From JAVBRD01 sp031548365 (GTDB lineage: Bacteria; Bacillota; Clostridia; Christensenellales; UBA1750), in contig JAVBRD010000019.1 of the NCBI GenBank assembly GCA_031548365.1, positions 1-64,000 of the forward strand: a stretch of 64,000 nt of DNA, in the 5' to 3' direction. Below the pieces are notes generated by a model. It was not told the DNA's origin and did not search any database. It was given only the letters and a program-made list of their open reading frames with translations. The translations under genes were made by a program, and so were the position numbers. Positions 1 to 8,218 of this stretch are shown in pieces. Each line of letters starts with the position of its first letter. The stretch's first letter is position 1.

Positions 1-208
1 TACATGCTTTCGCCCCGCATCTCGCACGTAGGTGCAAGCTTTTTGTGCATATCCGCGCTTTTTCTTGCACTTATTATACCATCTTCAGTCACCTATTCAC
101 ACTGCGCGTTCATGTTTGACTTATTCAGCAGACCCTAATTACCCGACGGATCGCGAAAGCAAGATACGATGTCTGGGCTGACTAAGGAAGAAGACGAGGT
201 AAAAAAAA

Positions 209-735
209 GTGGAAAAGGCGCAACACGGGCAGAAAGTCGTCAAGTTACCCAACCCTACAGTCGCACAGTTCATGGATGTGTTTGTGAAGCGGGTCAGCCC
301 CGATCATTGGAAGGCAAAAACCTATGCGAGCAATACATCCATGATCGAGGCTCATATTAAGCCAAAACTGGGGAAGTACCGGATGCGTGAGTTGACCATG
401 CATCACATACTGACTTTTCTGGATCAGCTCAAGGATACGCCGATCTATCAGAACAACAACAAATACCGCAAGGAAGGCGACCGCATGCTGTCCTCGACCA
501 CCCGCATGCATATCTTTAACCTCTAGGAGGATGCGCTCAAATGCGCGGTGGAGTGGAAGTACATTTCGGAGAGCCCGATGCCAGGCTCCAAGAGCAAACC
601 CAGCCGCGCGCACCCGAAGAACGAATTCTGGACGAAAACCTCGTACTGGAAGCGCTTGAGGACATCACGCACCCGATGCTGCACCTTGGTATTCACTTCA
701 ACTTCATCGTCACCTGTTGGTCTACACCATGATTC
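209..735 (+). pseudogene. Broken tyrosine recombinase (phage-type integrase) remnant
   Basis: The first reading frame (209-526) resembles the SAM-like, arm- and core-binding N-terminal part of tyrosine integrases: a stretch on the pattern 'W...T...Y......I.P.LG...L..L....I..FL..L'. It ends at an in-frame TAG (524-526). The same frame resumes with an integrase-like 'AVEWKYISESP' segment, then the similarity moves to frame 1 near 630 ('LVLEALEDITHPMLHLGIHF'), so there is at least one nonsense and one frameshift mutation. The catalytic R..HxxR..Y part is absent. It is a decayed fragment of a mobile element and no partner genes remain beside it. Whether it was phage or conjugative is not visible. 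Confidence 0.7.
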
Positions 736-809
736 CGGCAACCATCAGCGTGCGGTGCGTGCGTCGCGCCCCTTTCTGTTATCTTCATTTTGGTCAATAG
801 GCCTATCGA

Positions 810-1460
810 TTAACACATCAACGCATTCGCGTCCATAACCCTCATGCGTCTTTCTCCAAGCGTGATAAGCCCGGCTTCTTTAAGCCGCCTTAGTTCGCGG
901 AAATAGCTGGCGCGCGAGATACCGAGCGACGAATACACCCGCTCATGTCCCTGTGGGAAACGAAACACGCCCTCCCCGTCCATCTCGCGCAGTAAAAATG
1001 CCGCAAGGCGCTCGCCCGGTGTCGTGATGGAGAGGATCTCCAGCGTATGCTGCAAAAAAAAGATGCGTTCATTGTAGAAACGCAAAAACCGTTTCATCAT
1101 CTCTGTATTTTCTGTAAGCCATCTGATGATTTCTTCTTTGTTGATGAAAAGCACCTCCGTATCGCACAGGCAGCGCAGCGCCGTCGGTAATGAATCGGGA
1201 ACAAACAGATTGCAAATGCCGAACATATCCAGCGGATGCAGCCGGTTGAGCAGGAGTTCGCCCCCAACCGCCGCATGCGACAGCACCTCGACCTCACCCA
1301 TCAGGATAACGCCCAGCATCCGCCGTCCGCCCGGGCCGTCGTCGATCCACTGCCCTTTGCTGCAGCGCACAATTGTATAATCAAAGATCGTGCGCTCCGG
1401 CAAATCCGCAAACAGCGGAATCCGGCGCAGGCATACAAGCACATCGTCAGTCGGTCTCAT
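810..1460 (-). CDS. Crp/Fnr-family transcriptional regulator
   Basis: A 216-residue protein with the two-domain layout of the Crp/Fnr family. Residues about 10-125 form a cyclic-nucleotide-binding-like beta roll ('GVILMGEVEVL'), followed by a long dimer helix and a C-terminal winged helix-turn-helix (about 165-205, 'SLGISRASYFRELRRLKEAGLI'). The RxSxxA phosphate-binding pattern for cAMP is not present and the N-terminal half has several cysteines, so the signal is probably not cAMP. GGAG lies 10-15 nt before the ATG. It is divergent from the GTPase operon, and a GTTA-N8-TAAC palindrome in the 49-bp gap recurs at the nitrogenase-like promoter. I infer that it regulates both units and itself. 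Confidence 0.85.
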   Translation of the reverse strand: MRPTDDVLVCLRRIPLFADLPERTIFDYTIVRCSKGQWIDDGPGGRRMLGVILMGEVEVLSHAAVGGELLLNRLHPLDMFGICNLFVPDSLPTALRCLCDTEVLFINKEEIIRWLTENTEMMKRFLRFYNERIFFLQHTLEILSITTPGERLAAFLLREMDGEGVFRFPQGHERVYSSLGISRASYFRELRRLKEAGLITLGERRMRVMDANALMC

Positions 1461-1485
1461 GTGATACTTCTCCTCTCCACAAAAA

Positions 1486-1501
1486 GTTATATTATGCTAA
1501 C
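1486..1501. promoter_or_regulatory. Palindromic operator, copy A (GTTA-N8-TAAC)
   Basis: The 16-mer GTTATATTATGCTAAC has perfect GTTA/TAAC arms. Read on the minus strand it begins GTTAGC, the half-site shared with two copies upstream of the nitrogenase-like operon. Its length and symmetry (two 5-bp arms around 6 bp) match Crp/Fnr-family sites. It sits between the divergent Crp-like gene and the GTPase gene, overlapping the only AT-rich -10-like sequences of both. Binding is inferred. Confidence 0.6.
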
Positions 1502-1509
1502 TCGAAGGG

Positions 1510-2226
1510 GTGGTTGGCATAGACCAGAAGACCATTATCGTCTGCGGCGAGGCCGCCGTGGGAAAGACCAGCGTGATCGCGCACCTGATGGATCATGCGC
1601 GCCGCTCCAGAAAAAGGGTAAGCCTGGCCAAGATCGACTGCCTGCACACGGAAGACGGCAAGGTGTATGAGCGTCTGGGTATGCCGTATCTGACGGCGCT
1701 CAGCGGCGACATCTGCCCGGATCATTTCTTGGTCTCCAATCTGGAGGAACTTTCCGCCTGGAGCGCGCAGAACGGGACGCCGACCCTCGTCATCGAGACG
1801 GCCGGGTTATGCAACCGCTGCTGCCCGACCACGAAAGCCTCAATCGGCGTGTGCGTGGTGGATTGCTCCGCAAGCCTGCGCGCGCCGCAAAAGATCGGCC
1901 CCATGCTCACCACCGGCGATGTCGTCGTTCTGACAAAGATCGACCGCGTCTCGCAAGCCGAGCGTGAGATCATGTGCCGGCACATCGCCGTGCTTTGCCC
2001 CAATGCCCGCGTGTTCTGCGTCGACGCGCTGACTGGTCAGGGCTGCGGGACGCTGTGGCGGCATCTCGACAGCATCGAGGCATGCGCGGATTTTGCCGGG
2101 GACCGGCTGCGCCATACCATGCCAACGGGCGTTTGCTCCTACTGCGTGGGCGAGAAGCGCATTGGCACGAAGTACCAGCAAGGCATGGTAGAGAAAATCG
2201 ACATCAAGGGGTGCGCGCATGTTTGA
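1510..2226 (+). CDS. HypB/UreG/CobW-like SIMIBI-class GTPase
   Basis: A 238-residue G3E-type GTPase. Walker A is GEAAVGKT (residues 13-20), the Walker B region is VIETAG (94-99) and the guanine motif is LTKID (141-145). A CNRCC cysteine cluster (101-105) directly after Walker B lies where metallochaperone GTPases carry metal ligands. A second pair, CSYC, is at 209-212. Such proteins insert metals or cofactors into enzymes (HypB and UreG for nickel, CobW-type for others). The probable start is GTG 1510; GAAGGGG abuts it unusually closely, so the start is uncertain. It overlaps the next gene by 8 nt. Its place in the nitrogenase-like regulon suggests metallocentre maturation or metal delivery, which is an inference. 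Confidence 0.8.
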   Translation: MVGIDQKTIIVCGEAAVGKTSVIAHLMDHARRSRKRVSLAKIDCLHTEDGKVYERLGMPYLTALSGDICPDHFLVSNLEELSAWSAQNGTPTLVIETAGLCNRCCPTTKASIGVCVVDCSASLRAPQKIGPMLTTGDVVVLTKIDRVSQAEREIMCRHIAVLCPNARVFCVDALTGQGCGTLWRHLDSIEACADFAGDRLRHTMPTGVCSYCVGEKRIGTKYQQGMVEKIDIKGCAHV

Positions 2227-2953
2227 ATGCTTAACCGTCTTTCCGGGGTACGACAAGGATGATCAGCCGAAGAGGTTTTCCGAGATTGTGTTCCATCCGC
2301 GCGAAACCTGCGCCGTTGTCGGGGACACCGGCTCGGGCAAGAGCCGCTTCATCGGGGACATCGAGCAGCTCGCCGACGGCGATACCGTGACGGGACGCCG
2401 GGTCTTGCTGGAGCCTCATGATCCCGCCGGCGGCGTCATCGCGCACCTGAGCCAATCCATGCGATTCTCGCTGGACGCGACCGTGGAGGAGTTCATCGCC
2501 CTGCATTGCACGTGCAGGGGCCGGGATGCCTCCGCACTGGCAAACAGGGTGCTCGCCTGCGCCAACGGCGTAGCCAGCGAACGCCTCTCTTTGTCATCGC
2601 CGCTCGCGGGGCTAAGCGGCGGGCAGAGCCGCGCGCTCATGATCGCCGACATCTCGCTTATCTGCGAAAGCCCCGTCGTGCTCATCGATGAGATCGAAAA
2701 CGCGGGCATCGACAAGATGAAGGCGCTGGAGCTACTGCTGGGTGAGGGCAAACTGGTGCTGCTGGTAACGCACGATCCGCACACCGCACTGATGAGCGAC
2801 CGGCGAATCCACATCAAAAATGGAGCTGTTCAACGCGTGACGCATACGAGCGAGCAGGAGCGCGCGGGCTTTTCCCGGCTGCACGACGCCTACCGCCTGA
2901 TGCTGTACATGCAAGCAAAATTGCGGAACGGAGAGGAACTATGCGCAGGATAA
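2219..2953 (+). CDS. Orphan ABC-type ATPase
   Basis: A 244-residue nucleotide-binding protein. Walker A is GDTGSGKS (35-42), the signature is LSGGQ (132-136), Walker B is VVLIDE (153-158) and the switch histidine is in THD (184-186). No membrane permease is encoded in this operon. It overlaps the GTPase by 8 nt and the following gene by 13 nt, so the three are translationally coupled. The lack of a permease and the pairing with a GTPase and an unexported binding-like protein point to a cytosolic energy-dependent maturation or release step. It could instead serve a permease encoded elsewhere. Confidence 0.75.
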   Translation: MFECLTVFPGYDKDDQPKRFSEIVFHPRETCAVVGDTGSGKSRFIGDIEQLADGDTVTGRRVLLEPHDPAGGVIAHLSQSMRFSLDATVEEFIALHCTCRGRDASALANRVLACANGVASERLSLSSPLAGLSGGQSRALMIADISLICESPVVLIDEIENAGIDKMKALELLLGEGKLVLLVTHDPHTALMSDRRIHIKNGAVQRVTHTSEQERAGFSRLHDAYRLMLYMQAKLRNGEELCAG

Positions 2954-3795
2954 CGATGTTTTGGAGTAACGTTTGCGTGCTGGGACGGCAGGAGGTCCGG
3001 CACGTGGAGGAGGCAGCGAAGCGGCTGCGCGAGAAAGGGATAGAGCTTACAACCACTTTCTTCGGACTCGGGCAGGAGGAAGGGCTTGCCGAATTTGTCT
3101 CGCGCACGGAAGAAACTGCTGATCTCATGATCTCCACAGACCTTACAATGTTTGAGGATGAGCGTATCTTTGGGACATTTCGCGAGCGCCTGATTCCCGC
3201 GCGGGAGTTGCGCGCGCTCAAGCCTTGTGTCGCGGATAGCTCTATCGCATGTAATCCCCTGCTGTTGCCGGTGCTGGTCATTCCGCTGGTGATGGTGGTC
3301 AACCGCGCCTGTTGGGGCGAGCGGCCGCTGCCCTTGGGATTCGCCGATATTGTAGAAGAGCGAAAGTCATACGGCGGGCGGGACAACTCGGCGGGCAAGG
3401 GCCTGAACAGGCAACTCGCCGCGCTTTACGGCGACGCATTCATGGAGAGTTTCAATGGAAACGCGGATGTCTTCGAGATGCCGGTGCAGGCGTTTCAGGC
3501 GGTGCAGAAGGGACGCGTGCCTGTATCAATCGTGCCCACGCTATTCGCCATGCGCGCGGACGATACAGAGTTGGCGGTCATCTACCCCAAGGAAGGTGCA
3601 GTCACGGTGCCCAGCTTCCTCGCGGTTAGGGATACCGTATCCATGGAACTCGCCAAGGACTTAATCGAAGCGATATTCCCTGCAGGATTTTGTGACTTCT
3701 ACGCGGAGAACGGGCATATTTTCCCATGTTTCAAAGGTTGTGCCGATACCGGGCTTACCAGCGAAAACGGCTTCCGCTTCCTGTACCAGCCGTGA
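2941..3795 (+). CDS. Periplasmic-binding-protein-like protein without signal peptide
   Basis: A 284-residue protein resembling type 2 periplasmic-binding folds (an N-terminal beta-alpha 'ITMFWSNVCVLG' strand, a central hydrophobic 'LLLPVLVIPLVMVVN' strand, and 'DNSAGKGL' and 'RVPVSIVPTLFA' segments). Its N-terminus (MRRITMFWSNVC) is neither a convincing signal peptide nor a lipobox, so the protein should stay in the cytosol. GAGAGG precedes the ATG, which lies inside the end of the ATPase gene. It is the last gene of the GTPase operon; transcription probably ends at the hairpin at 4024. The ligand is unknown: a cytosolic carrier of a cofactor or substrate is an inference. Confidence 0.6.
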   Translation: MRRITMFWSNVCVLGRQEVRHVEEAAKRLREKGIELTTTFFGLGQEEGLAEFVSRTEETADLMISTDLTMFEDERIFGTFRERLIPARELRALKPCVADSSIACNPLLLPVLVIPLVMVVNRACWGERPLPLGFADIVEERKSYGGRDNSAGKGLNRQLAALYGDAFMESFNGNADVFEMPVQAFQAVQKGRVPVSIVPTLFAMRADDTELAVIYPKEGAVTVPSFLAVRDTVSMELAKDLIEAIFPAGFCDFYAENGHIFPCFKGCADTGLTSENGFRFLYQP

Positions 3796-3817
3796 TTACG
3801 CCCGAGGAAAAACGTCA

Positions 3818-4049
3818 ACGGCACAGCCCAACTGCTGCGCCGTCAGCCTGCCGACAAAGCCAGAATCCGGCCCCGTCTTGCTTGCTCCGGAGATCCGCGA
3901 GACCCGCGGGCTGTTGTGAAAAAAACCGGCGTGGGGTTTGGCGACATGCGTGCCAATCCTCACGCTTTCGTTTGGCTCTGATGACGAACCCGGAGCGACA
4001 GCGATGGGTTTGTCATCACGCTGACGGCACAGCTCACCTGCTGTGCCGT
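3818..4049 (+). mobile_element. Hairpin-flanked 180-bp repeat element, copy 1
   Basis: The core runs 3844-4023 (exactly 180 bp). It begins CAGCCTGCCGACAAAG and ends GTTTGTCATCACGCTG; these ends form imperfect terminal inverted repeats (12 of 16 matching). The 26-nt hairpin ACGGCACAGC-loop-GCTGTGCCGT lies directly right of the core (4024-4049), and a near copy (23 of 26) lies directly left (3818-3843). Copy 2 (19982-20205, inverted) has a core of the same length but a different hairpin. It fills the gap between the two convergent operons. Short ORFs across it are not credible genes. Confidence 0.75.
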
Positions 4050-4056
4050 TTATTTT
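4024..4056 (+). terminator. Rho-independent terminator of the GTPase operon
   Basis: A perfect 10-bp stem ACGGCACAGC / GCTGTGCCGT with a 6-nt loop is followed by TTATTTT on the plus strand. It is the right-hand hairpin of repeat copy 1 and overlaps the last bases of the convergent importer ATPase gene. Confidence 0.75.
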
Positions 4057-4843
4057 ACGCGATGGAAACGGGCAATACGCAGGTATAGCGGCGGTCATTT
4101 TCCACGATATCGCGGATGCGCACATGCACCCCGAACGTGCGGGTAAGGCTCTGCTCCGTCATCACCTCGCCTGCGGGGCCGAAGAGCGCGCCGCCGTCTC
4201 CCTGCAGGATGAGCGCCTTATCCGCCAGGTCGATGGCGTGCTCTGGATAGTGCGTGTTGACGACGGAAGAAATGCCGTACCGGTCGCGCAGCTCTCTGAT
4301 GGCGTTCATGACGACGAGCTGATTGCGAAAGTCCAGATTGGACTCCGGCTCATCCAGCACGAGCAGGGACGGCTTGGCGGCCAGCGCGCGGGCGATGAGC
4401 ACCATCTGCAACTCCCCGCCGCTGATGCGGCTGCACAGCTTGTCGCGCAGATGTAATATGCCGATTTCCTTAAGGCACTCCTCGGCGACCGCGACGTCGC
4501 GCGGTCCTGGATGCTCCAGCATCTTCAGATGCGCGCTTCGGCCCAGCAGCACCATATCCAGCGCCGTGTAGGCGAAGGTGGAGAGCTTGGCCTGCGGCAC
4601 ATAGCCGATGCGCGTCCACACATCCCGGTGCCTGATCGCGCCAAGCGGCATGCCGTCGATCAAGGTTTGCCCTTGCGTCCACGCAAGAAGACCCAGCATG
4701 CACTTGAGCAGCGTCGTCTTACCCGCGCCGTTGGAGCCGAGGATCGCAAGAATCTCCCGGTCGCCGATGTCGAAATGGATATCCCTGAGCAGCTGCCTGT
4801 TTTTGTCGTACGCAAAGGACGCGTTTTGCACCTCAAATGTCAT
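4055..4843 (-). CDS. FepC/BtuD-family ABC importer ATPase
   Basis: A 262-residue ATPase with Walker A GSNGAGKT (36-43), a Q-loop in 'YVPQ', signature ISGGE, Walker B LLVLDEP, a D-loop and a switch histidine in 'NTHYPEHAID'. It belongs to the iron-siderophore/heme/cobalamin importer ATPases and acts on the cytoplasmic face with the permease just upstream, which it overlaps by ATGA (4840-4843). It is the last gene of the nitrogenase-like operon, implying that uptake of a metal complex or tetrapyrrole-like compound is tied to that enzyme. The ligand cannot be read from the sequence. Confidence 0.9.
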   Translation of the reverse strand: MTFEVQNASFAYDKNRQLLRDIHFDIGDREILAILGSNGAGKTTLLKCMLGLLAWTQGQTLIDGMPLGAIRHRDVWTRIGYVPQAKLSTFAYTALDMVLLGRSAHLKMLEHPGPRDVAVAEECLKEIGILHLRDKLCSRISGGELQMVLIARALAAKPSLLVLDEPESNLDFRNQLVVMNAIRELRDRYGISSVVNTHYPEHAIDLADKALILQGDGGALFGPAGEVMTEQSLTRTFGVHVRIRDIVENDRRYTCVLPVSIA

Positions 4844-5862
4844 AGCCTAATCCCTCCCGTCTTGCGTAAAAGGATGATAAAGAACGGCGCGCCGATCACG
4901 GCCGTCAGTATGGACACGGGGATTTCGGCGGCGGTCGCGCTACGCGCCAGCGTATCGATAAGCAACAGAAAAAGCGCGCCCAGGCCTACGCATGCCGGTA
5001 TGACCAGCCGGTTGTCGTTGCCAAAGATCATGCGCGCCATATGCGGGATGAGCAGCCCCACCCAGCCGATGATGCCGCACATGGAGATCACGGCGGCGGT
5101 GACCATGGTGGAGGCGGTAACGATGACTGCGCGCACAAGCTTTACATTTACACCCAGCGATTTGGCCTCGTCCTCGTTGAGCGTCATGGCGTTGAGCCGC
5201 CAGCGCATCAGGAAGATGACGATGGTTCCGGCGATCATGAGCGGGCTGCCTACGGCCAGCCGCTCCATCGACGTGCCTGAGAGGCTTCCCATCAGCCAGA
5301 ACGTGATCGCGGGAAGCGTATCCTGTGGGTCGGCGACGTATTTGATCAGCGACACCAGCGCGGAGAAGAGCGCACCCACCACCATGCCCGCGAGGATGAT
5401 CATAATGATTGAGGATATCCCTTTGATACGGCTTACGATATAGACCACCGCGACGGCGGCCAGCCCGAAGCCGACCGCCGCGAACTGTATGCCGATTGCG
5501 GGCAGGCGCAGAAGAATACCCAGCGCCGCCCCGAACGAGGCGCCCGCCGCCACGCCCAGCGTATCGGGCGTGGCGAGCGGATTGGAAAAGATGCTTTGAA
5601 ACGAAGCGCCCGCGACGCTGAGCCCGGCTCCCGCGATGAGCGCCAGCAGCACGCGCGGCATGCGGATGTTGAACAATGTGATGCGTACCGCGTCGCTCAC
5701 CGCGACTTCGGGGAAGAGCCCGGGAAAGAAGCATGCGAGGATTTCAGGGATGCTGATGCTCAGCCGTCCGAGACCCATCGCGAGCACTCCGCAGACGATA
5801 GGCACTACGGTAAGGACGATCCACCAAACGGTACGGCGCGGTTTGCTGCGGCTCACGTCCAT
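4840..5862 (-). CDS. FecCD/BtuC-family ABC importer permease
   Basis: A 340-residue polytopic membrane protein of the FecCD family. It has an N-terminal TM segment after a basic start (MDVSRSKPRRTVWW), the typical 'GAGLSVAGASFQSIFSNPLATPDTLG' region split over about residues 78-103, and a C-terminal 'GLLIPHMARMIFG...' region. About ten membrane segments are expected. It transports iron chelates, heme or cobalamin in characterised relatives. It sits 3 nt after the lipoprotein gene and overlaps the ATPase gene, so the three form one importer. Confidence 0.92.
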   Translation of the reverse strand: MDVSRSKPRRTVWWIVLTVVPIVCGVLAMGLGRLSISIPEILACFFPGLFPEVAVSDAVRITLFNIRMPRVLLALIAGAGLSVAGASFQSIFSNPLATPDTLGVAAGASFGAALGILLRLPAIGIQFAAVGFGLAAVAVVYIVSRIKGISSIIMIILAGMVVGALFSALVSLIKYVADPQDTLPAITFWLMGSLSGTSMERLAVGSPLMIAGTIVIFLMRWRLNAMTLNEDEAKSLGVNVKLVRAVIVTASTMVTAAVISMCGIIGWVGLLIPHMARMIFGNDNRLVIPACVGLGALFLLLIDTLARSATAAEIPVSILTAVIGAPFFIILLRKTGGIRL

Positions 5863-5865
5863 CGC

Positions 5866-7086
5866 TTACTTAAATCCGGGTACGCCCGCCGCGCCGGACG
5901 GATTGAACATGGAGGTCACGTCCTCGTCGGTCAATGTTATGTCGAAGAAGTTTTTGTAGTAGTCCTTTACCTCATGCACCATGTCCACATCGGCGAACAG
6001 CTCCGGATACATGGTCGTGGCCATGAACTTAAGCGTGAGCGGGGTGTCCACGCCGGGGGTGTACGTGCGGTAAGCGCCGAGCGGCATCTTGTAGACGCGC
6101 TGATCCTTCACCGCCTGCACGGTTTCCCATTTGTCGCCCGCGATCTTGTTCTCGTACAGGTCGCCCGGCTGCGCAGGGGTGAAGTTGGTGATGTAGATGG
6201 TATCCGGATTCCACTCGTAGACCTGCTCCATGCCGATCTTGGCGTTGGAACCCTGCTCGCTCATACCCTCGGCGACGTTTATTCCCCCCGCAGACGTGAC
6301 CCAGTACTGGCCGAAGAAGTTCTTGCCGGAGGTGATCATGACCGTTTCGTCATACTGGAATAAAAACATCGCGCGCTTGCGCTCAGCTTCGGGAATGCCC
6401 TTTGTCTTTTCGGCGATCTCGTCGCGCACCTGCTTTGCGTAGTCCGAAACGCCCTTTACGCGGTCGTTGCCGGGGAAGATTTGATCCAGCAGCGATACCC
6501 ACTCATCAAATGTGCGGATGGAGTCGTACTCCCACTTGGTCGCGTGCACGCCCACCGCCGGGATGCCCGCCGCGCGGATGGCCTCTCCCGTCGCCTTGGT
6601 GGGAGCGCTGTAGAAAACCACGTCGGGCTTGAGCTTGATGAGCTCCTCGATGTTGATCTCACTGCCGCTCATCCACGCGGTGTTGGCCTTCAGGATTTCC
6701 GGATACAGCTTGCCCAGAATGCCGTTCTTGGCCGCCGCCATGGAGACCGAATGCATCCCCACGATCTTCTCGGCGGAGCCTAAGTACATCGAGAGCATCG
6801 CCGGAAGCGGGTAAATCTCGCAGACCACGATGCGGTCGATTTTTTTGGGAAGAACCACCGTGTCGCCGTTGTGGTCGATGACGGTGATGGTTTCGCCATC
6901 AGCGGAAACCGGCGCAGCCTTGGGCGATGCGCTCGGTGCGGCGCTCTGCGCGGGTGTAACCGAAGCGGACGCGGCGGGCTGAGCCGTGGACTTTGGAGCG
7001 GCAGATGGTTGCGACGGCTGCGCGCAGCCGCCCAAGGCGGCCGCCATCGCGATGCAGAGGAACAGGGATGCAACTTTCTTAAGCAT
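5866..7086 (-). CDS. BtuF/FepB-type substrate-binding lipoprotein
   Basis: A 406-residue lipoprotein. The start is MLKKVAS (ATG 7086) with GGAGAG just upstream; lipobox LGGC has Cys21 as the lipidation site. A Pro/Ala/Ser-rich linker (about 22-65) leads to a class III binding-protein fold ('DRIVVCEIYPLPAMLSMYLG', 'IEELIKLKPDVVFYS', 'NPDTIYITN'). This family binds siderophores, heme, cobalamin or metals. The start codon lies inside the end of the upstream nitrogenase-like subunit gene (8-nt overlap), coupling importer to enzyme. The ligand is unknown. Confidence 0.88.
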   Translation of the reverse strand: MLKKVASLFLCIAMAAALGGCAQPSQPSAAPKSTAQPAASASVTPAQSAAPSASPKAAPVSADGETITVIDHNGDTVVLPKKIDRIVVCEIYPLPAMLSMYLGSAEKIVGMHSVSMAAAKNGILGKLYPEILKANTAWMSGSEINIEELIKLKPDVVFYSAPTKATGEAIRAAGIPAVGVHATKWEYDSIRTFDEWVSLLDQIFPGNDRVKGVSDYAKQVRDEIAEKTKGIPEAERKRAMFLFQYDETVMITSGKNFFGQYWVTSAGGINVAEGMSEQGSNAKIGMEQVYEWNPDTIYITNFTPAQPGDLYENKIAGDKWETVQAVKDQRVYKMPLGAYRTYTPGVDTPLTLKFMATTMYPELFADVDMVHEVKDYYKNFFDITLTDEDVTSMFNPSGAAGVPGFK

Positions 7087-8218
7087 AAGCTCTCTCCTTA
7101 TAAAATGATTTATCAAAACACGAGGCGATATAACGCGCCTCGTACTTTGCCCCAGTCTTTCCCGACACGGCAAAGTGTGCGACGGGGATGCGCTCAATCG
7201 ATGGATCGCCGATGAGCGCCAGGATCAGCGGATCAGCCACAACGGCCGCGTGCTTTCCGTTATTGACGGCGTCGATGATGCTCTGTTCATTCGGCAGGTC
7301 CACATCGACGGCAAGCAGCCCATCTTCCCTGCCGTATATCGCGCCGACGGTTCCGCCGCCCATCGCGTGGGCGATGGCTCCGGCGATGACCTGGTCGCCG
7401 ATGAAGAGCGTCTCCATACGTGTTGTTTCCGGGCGGAGCGTCTCGCTCTCACCTGTGCGCATCACGCGGGCGAGCGCCTCCAGAAAACGCGCCGCGCCCG
7501 CCGCGCCGACCGGCAGCCCGGCCAGATACGGCATACCGTACATCTCCTGCATAAGCTTAGCAATGCGTACGCCACTCTGCGTTACCGCGATGTTGGCGCA
7601 CGCACCCGGCGCGGCAATAAGCTGCGCCATGTCGTAATCCATGCACAGGCTCGCGCGTACCGTATGGCCAGTTTCTGCAAGGAAGCGGCGCAAATCCTCA
7701 TAATTTTTTCTTGAAAAATCCAGTGGCGTCGCGCCCAGAATGTTTACAGCGCTCTTTTCGCGCGGCAGCGGCTCCGGCGCGAACCGCTCAAGCAGCGCCC
7801 GCACGGCCATGAACACGCCGTCGCTGTAATACTTGGTGCCGTTGGTGGCGAAGCCAAACGCCGGCAAGCCCGTCGCCTTTGCCAGGTCGCGGGCAAAGCC
7901 CTCAAAATCGGTTCCGATCACCATGGGTACGGGGCTGCCCACCATCGCGAGAAACTCCGGTTTCAAACCGGCCGCGGCCGCGGCGATGCGGTCGACAAAC
8001 TTTTGATCGTTTCCCATCACCGCGTCGATCTCGCGCAGGCCCGAGCAATAGACCATCTTGCGCGAGCCGTACCAGCGCGGCTCGTCAAATCCCGTGTAGT
8101 TGCCCGTACAGCCCGCCGCGTCGTGGATGGCGATCAACGCGTTCAGATCGAACAGCACCGAGCACACGCCGGAATAGTCGGGCGCGAACGGCGGCAGATA
8201 CATGCTTAAAACGCCCAT
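7079..8218 (-). CDS. Nitrogenase component 1-like subunit (second, NifK-like position)
   Basis: A 379-residue protein of the nitrogenase component 1/oxidoreductase type. Candidate cluster cysteines are Cys19, Cys37 ('AAGCTGNYTG') and Cys58 ('MVYCSGLREIDAVMGN'), the three-cysteine spacing used to bridge an Fe-S cluster between two subunits. It is shorter than NifK (over 500 residues), like the compact DPOR/CfbD-type relatives. Its ATG overlaps the TAA of the partner gene (TAATG at 8218). It should form a heterotetramer with the next protein and take electrons from the NifH-like protein. nifE/nifN/nifB partners are absent, so dinitrogen reduction is unlikely; the substrate is unknown. Confidence 0.85.
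   Translation of the reverse strand: MGVLSMYLPPFAPDYSGVCSVLFDLNALIAIHDAAGCTGNYTGFDEPRWYGSRKMVYCSGLREIDAVMGNDQKFVDRIAAAAAGLKPEFLAMVGSPVPMVIGTDFEGFARDLAKATGLPAFGFATNGTKYYSDGVFMAVRALLERFAPEPLPREKSAVNILGATPLDFSRKNYEDLRRFLAETGHTVRASLCMDYDMAQLIAAPGACANIAVTQSGVRIAKLMQEMYGMPYLAGLPVGAAGAARFLEALARVMRTGESETLRPETTRMETLFIGDQVIAGAIAHAMGGGTVGAIYGREDGLLAVDVDLPNEQSIIDAVNNGKHAAVVADPLILALIGDPSIERIPVAHFAVSGKTGAKYEARYIASCFDKSFYKERAYA

Noticed and set aside
3726..4088. Open frame across repeat copy 1, with a similar 'RWVCHHA' peptide in copy 3
   Set aside because: The shared peptide reflects conserved DNA of the repeat element. The frames have no ribosome binding site and are not maintained between copies 1, 2 and 3.
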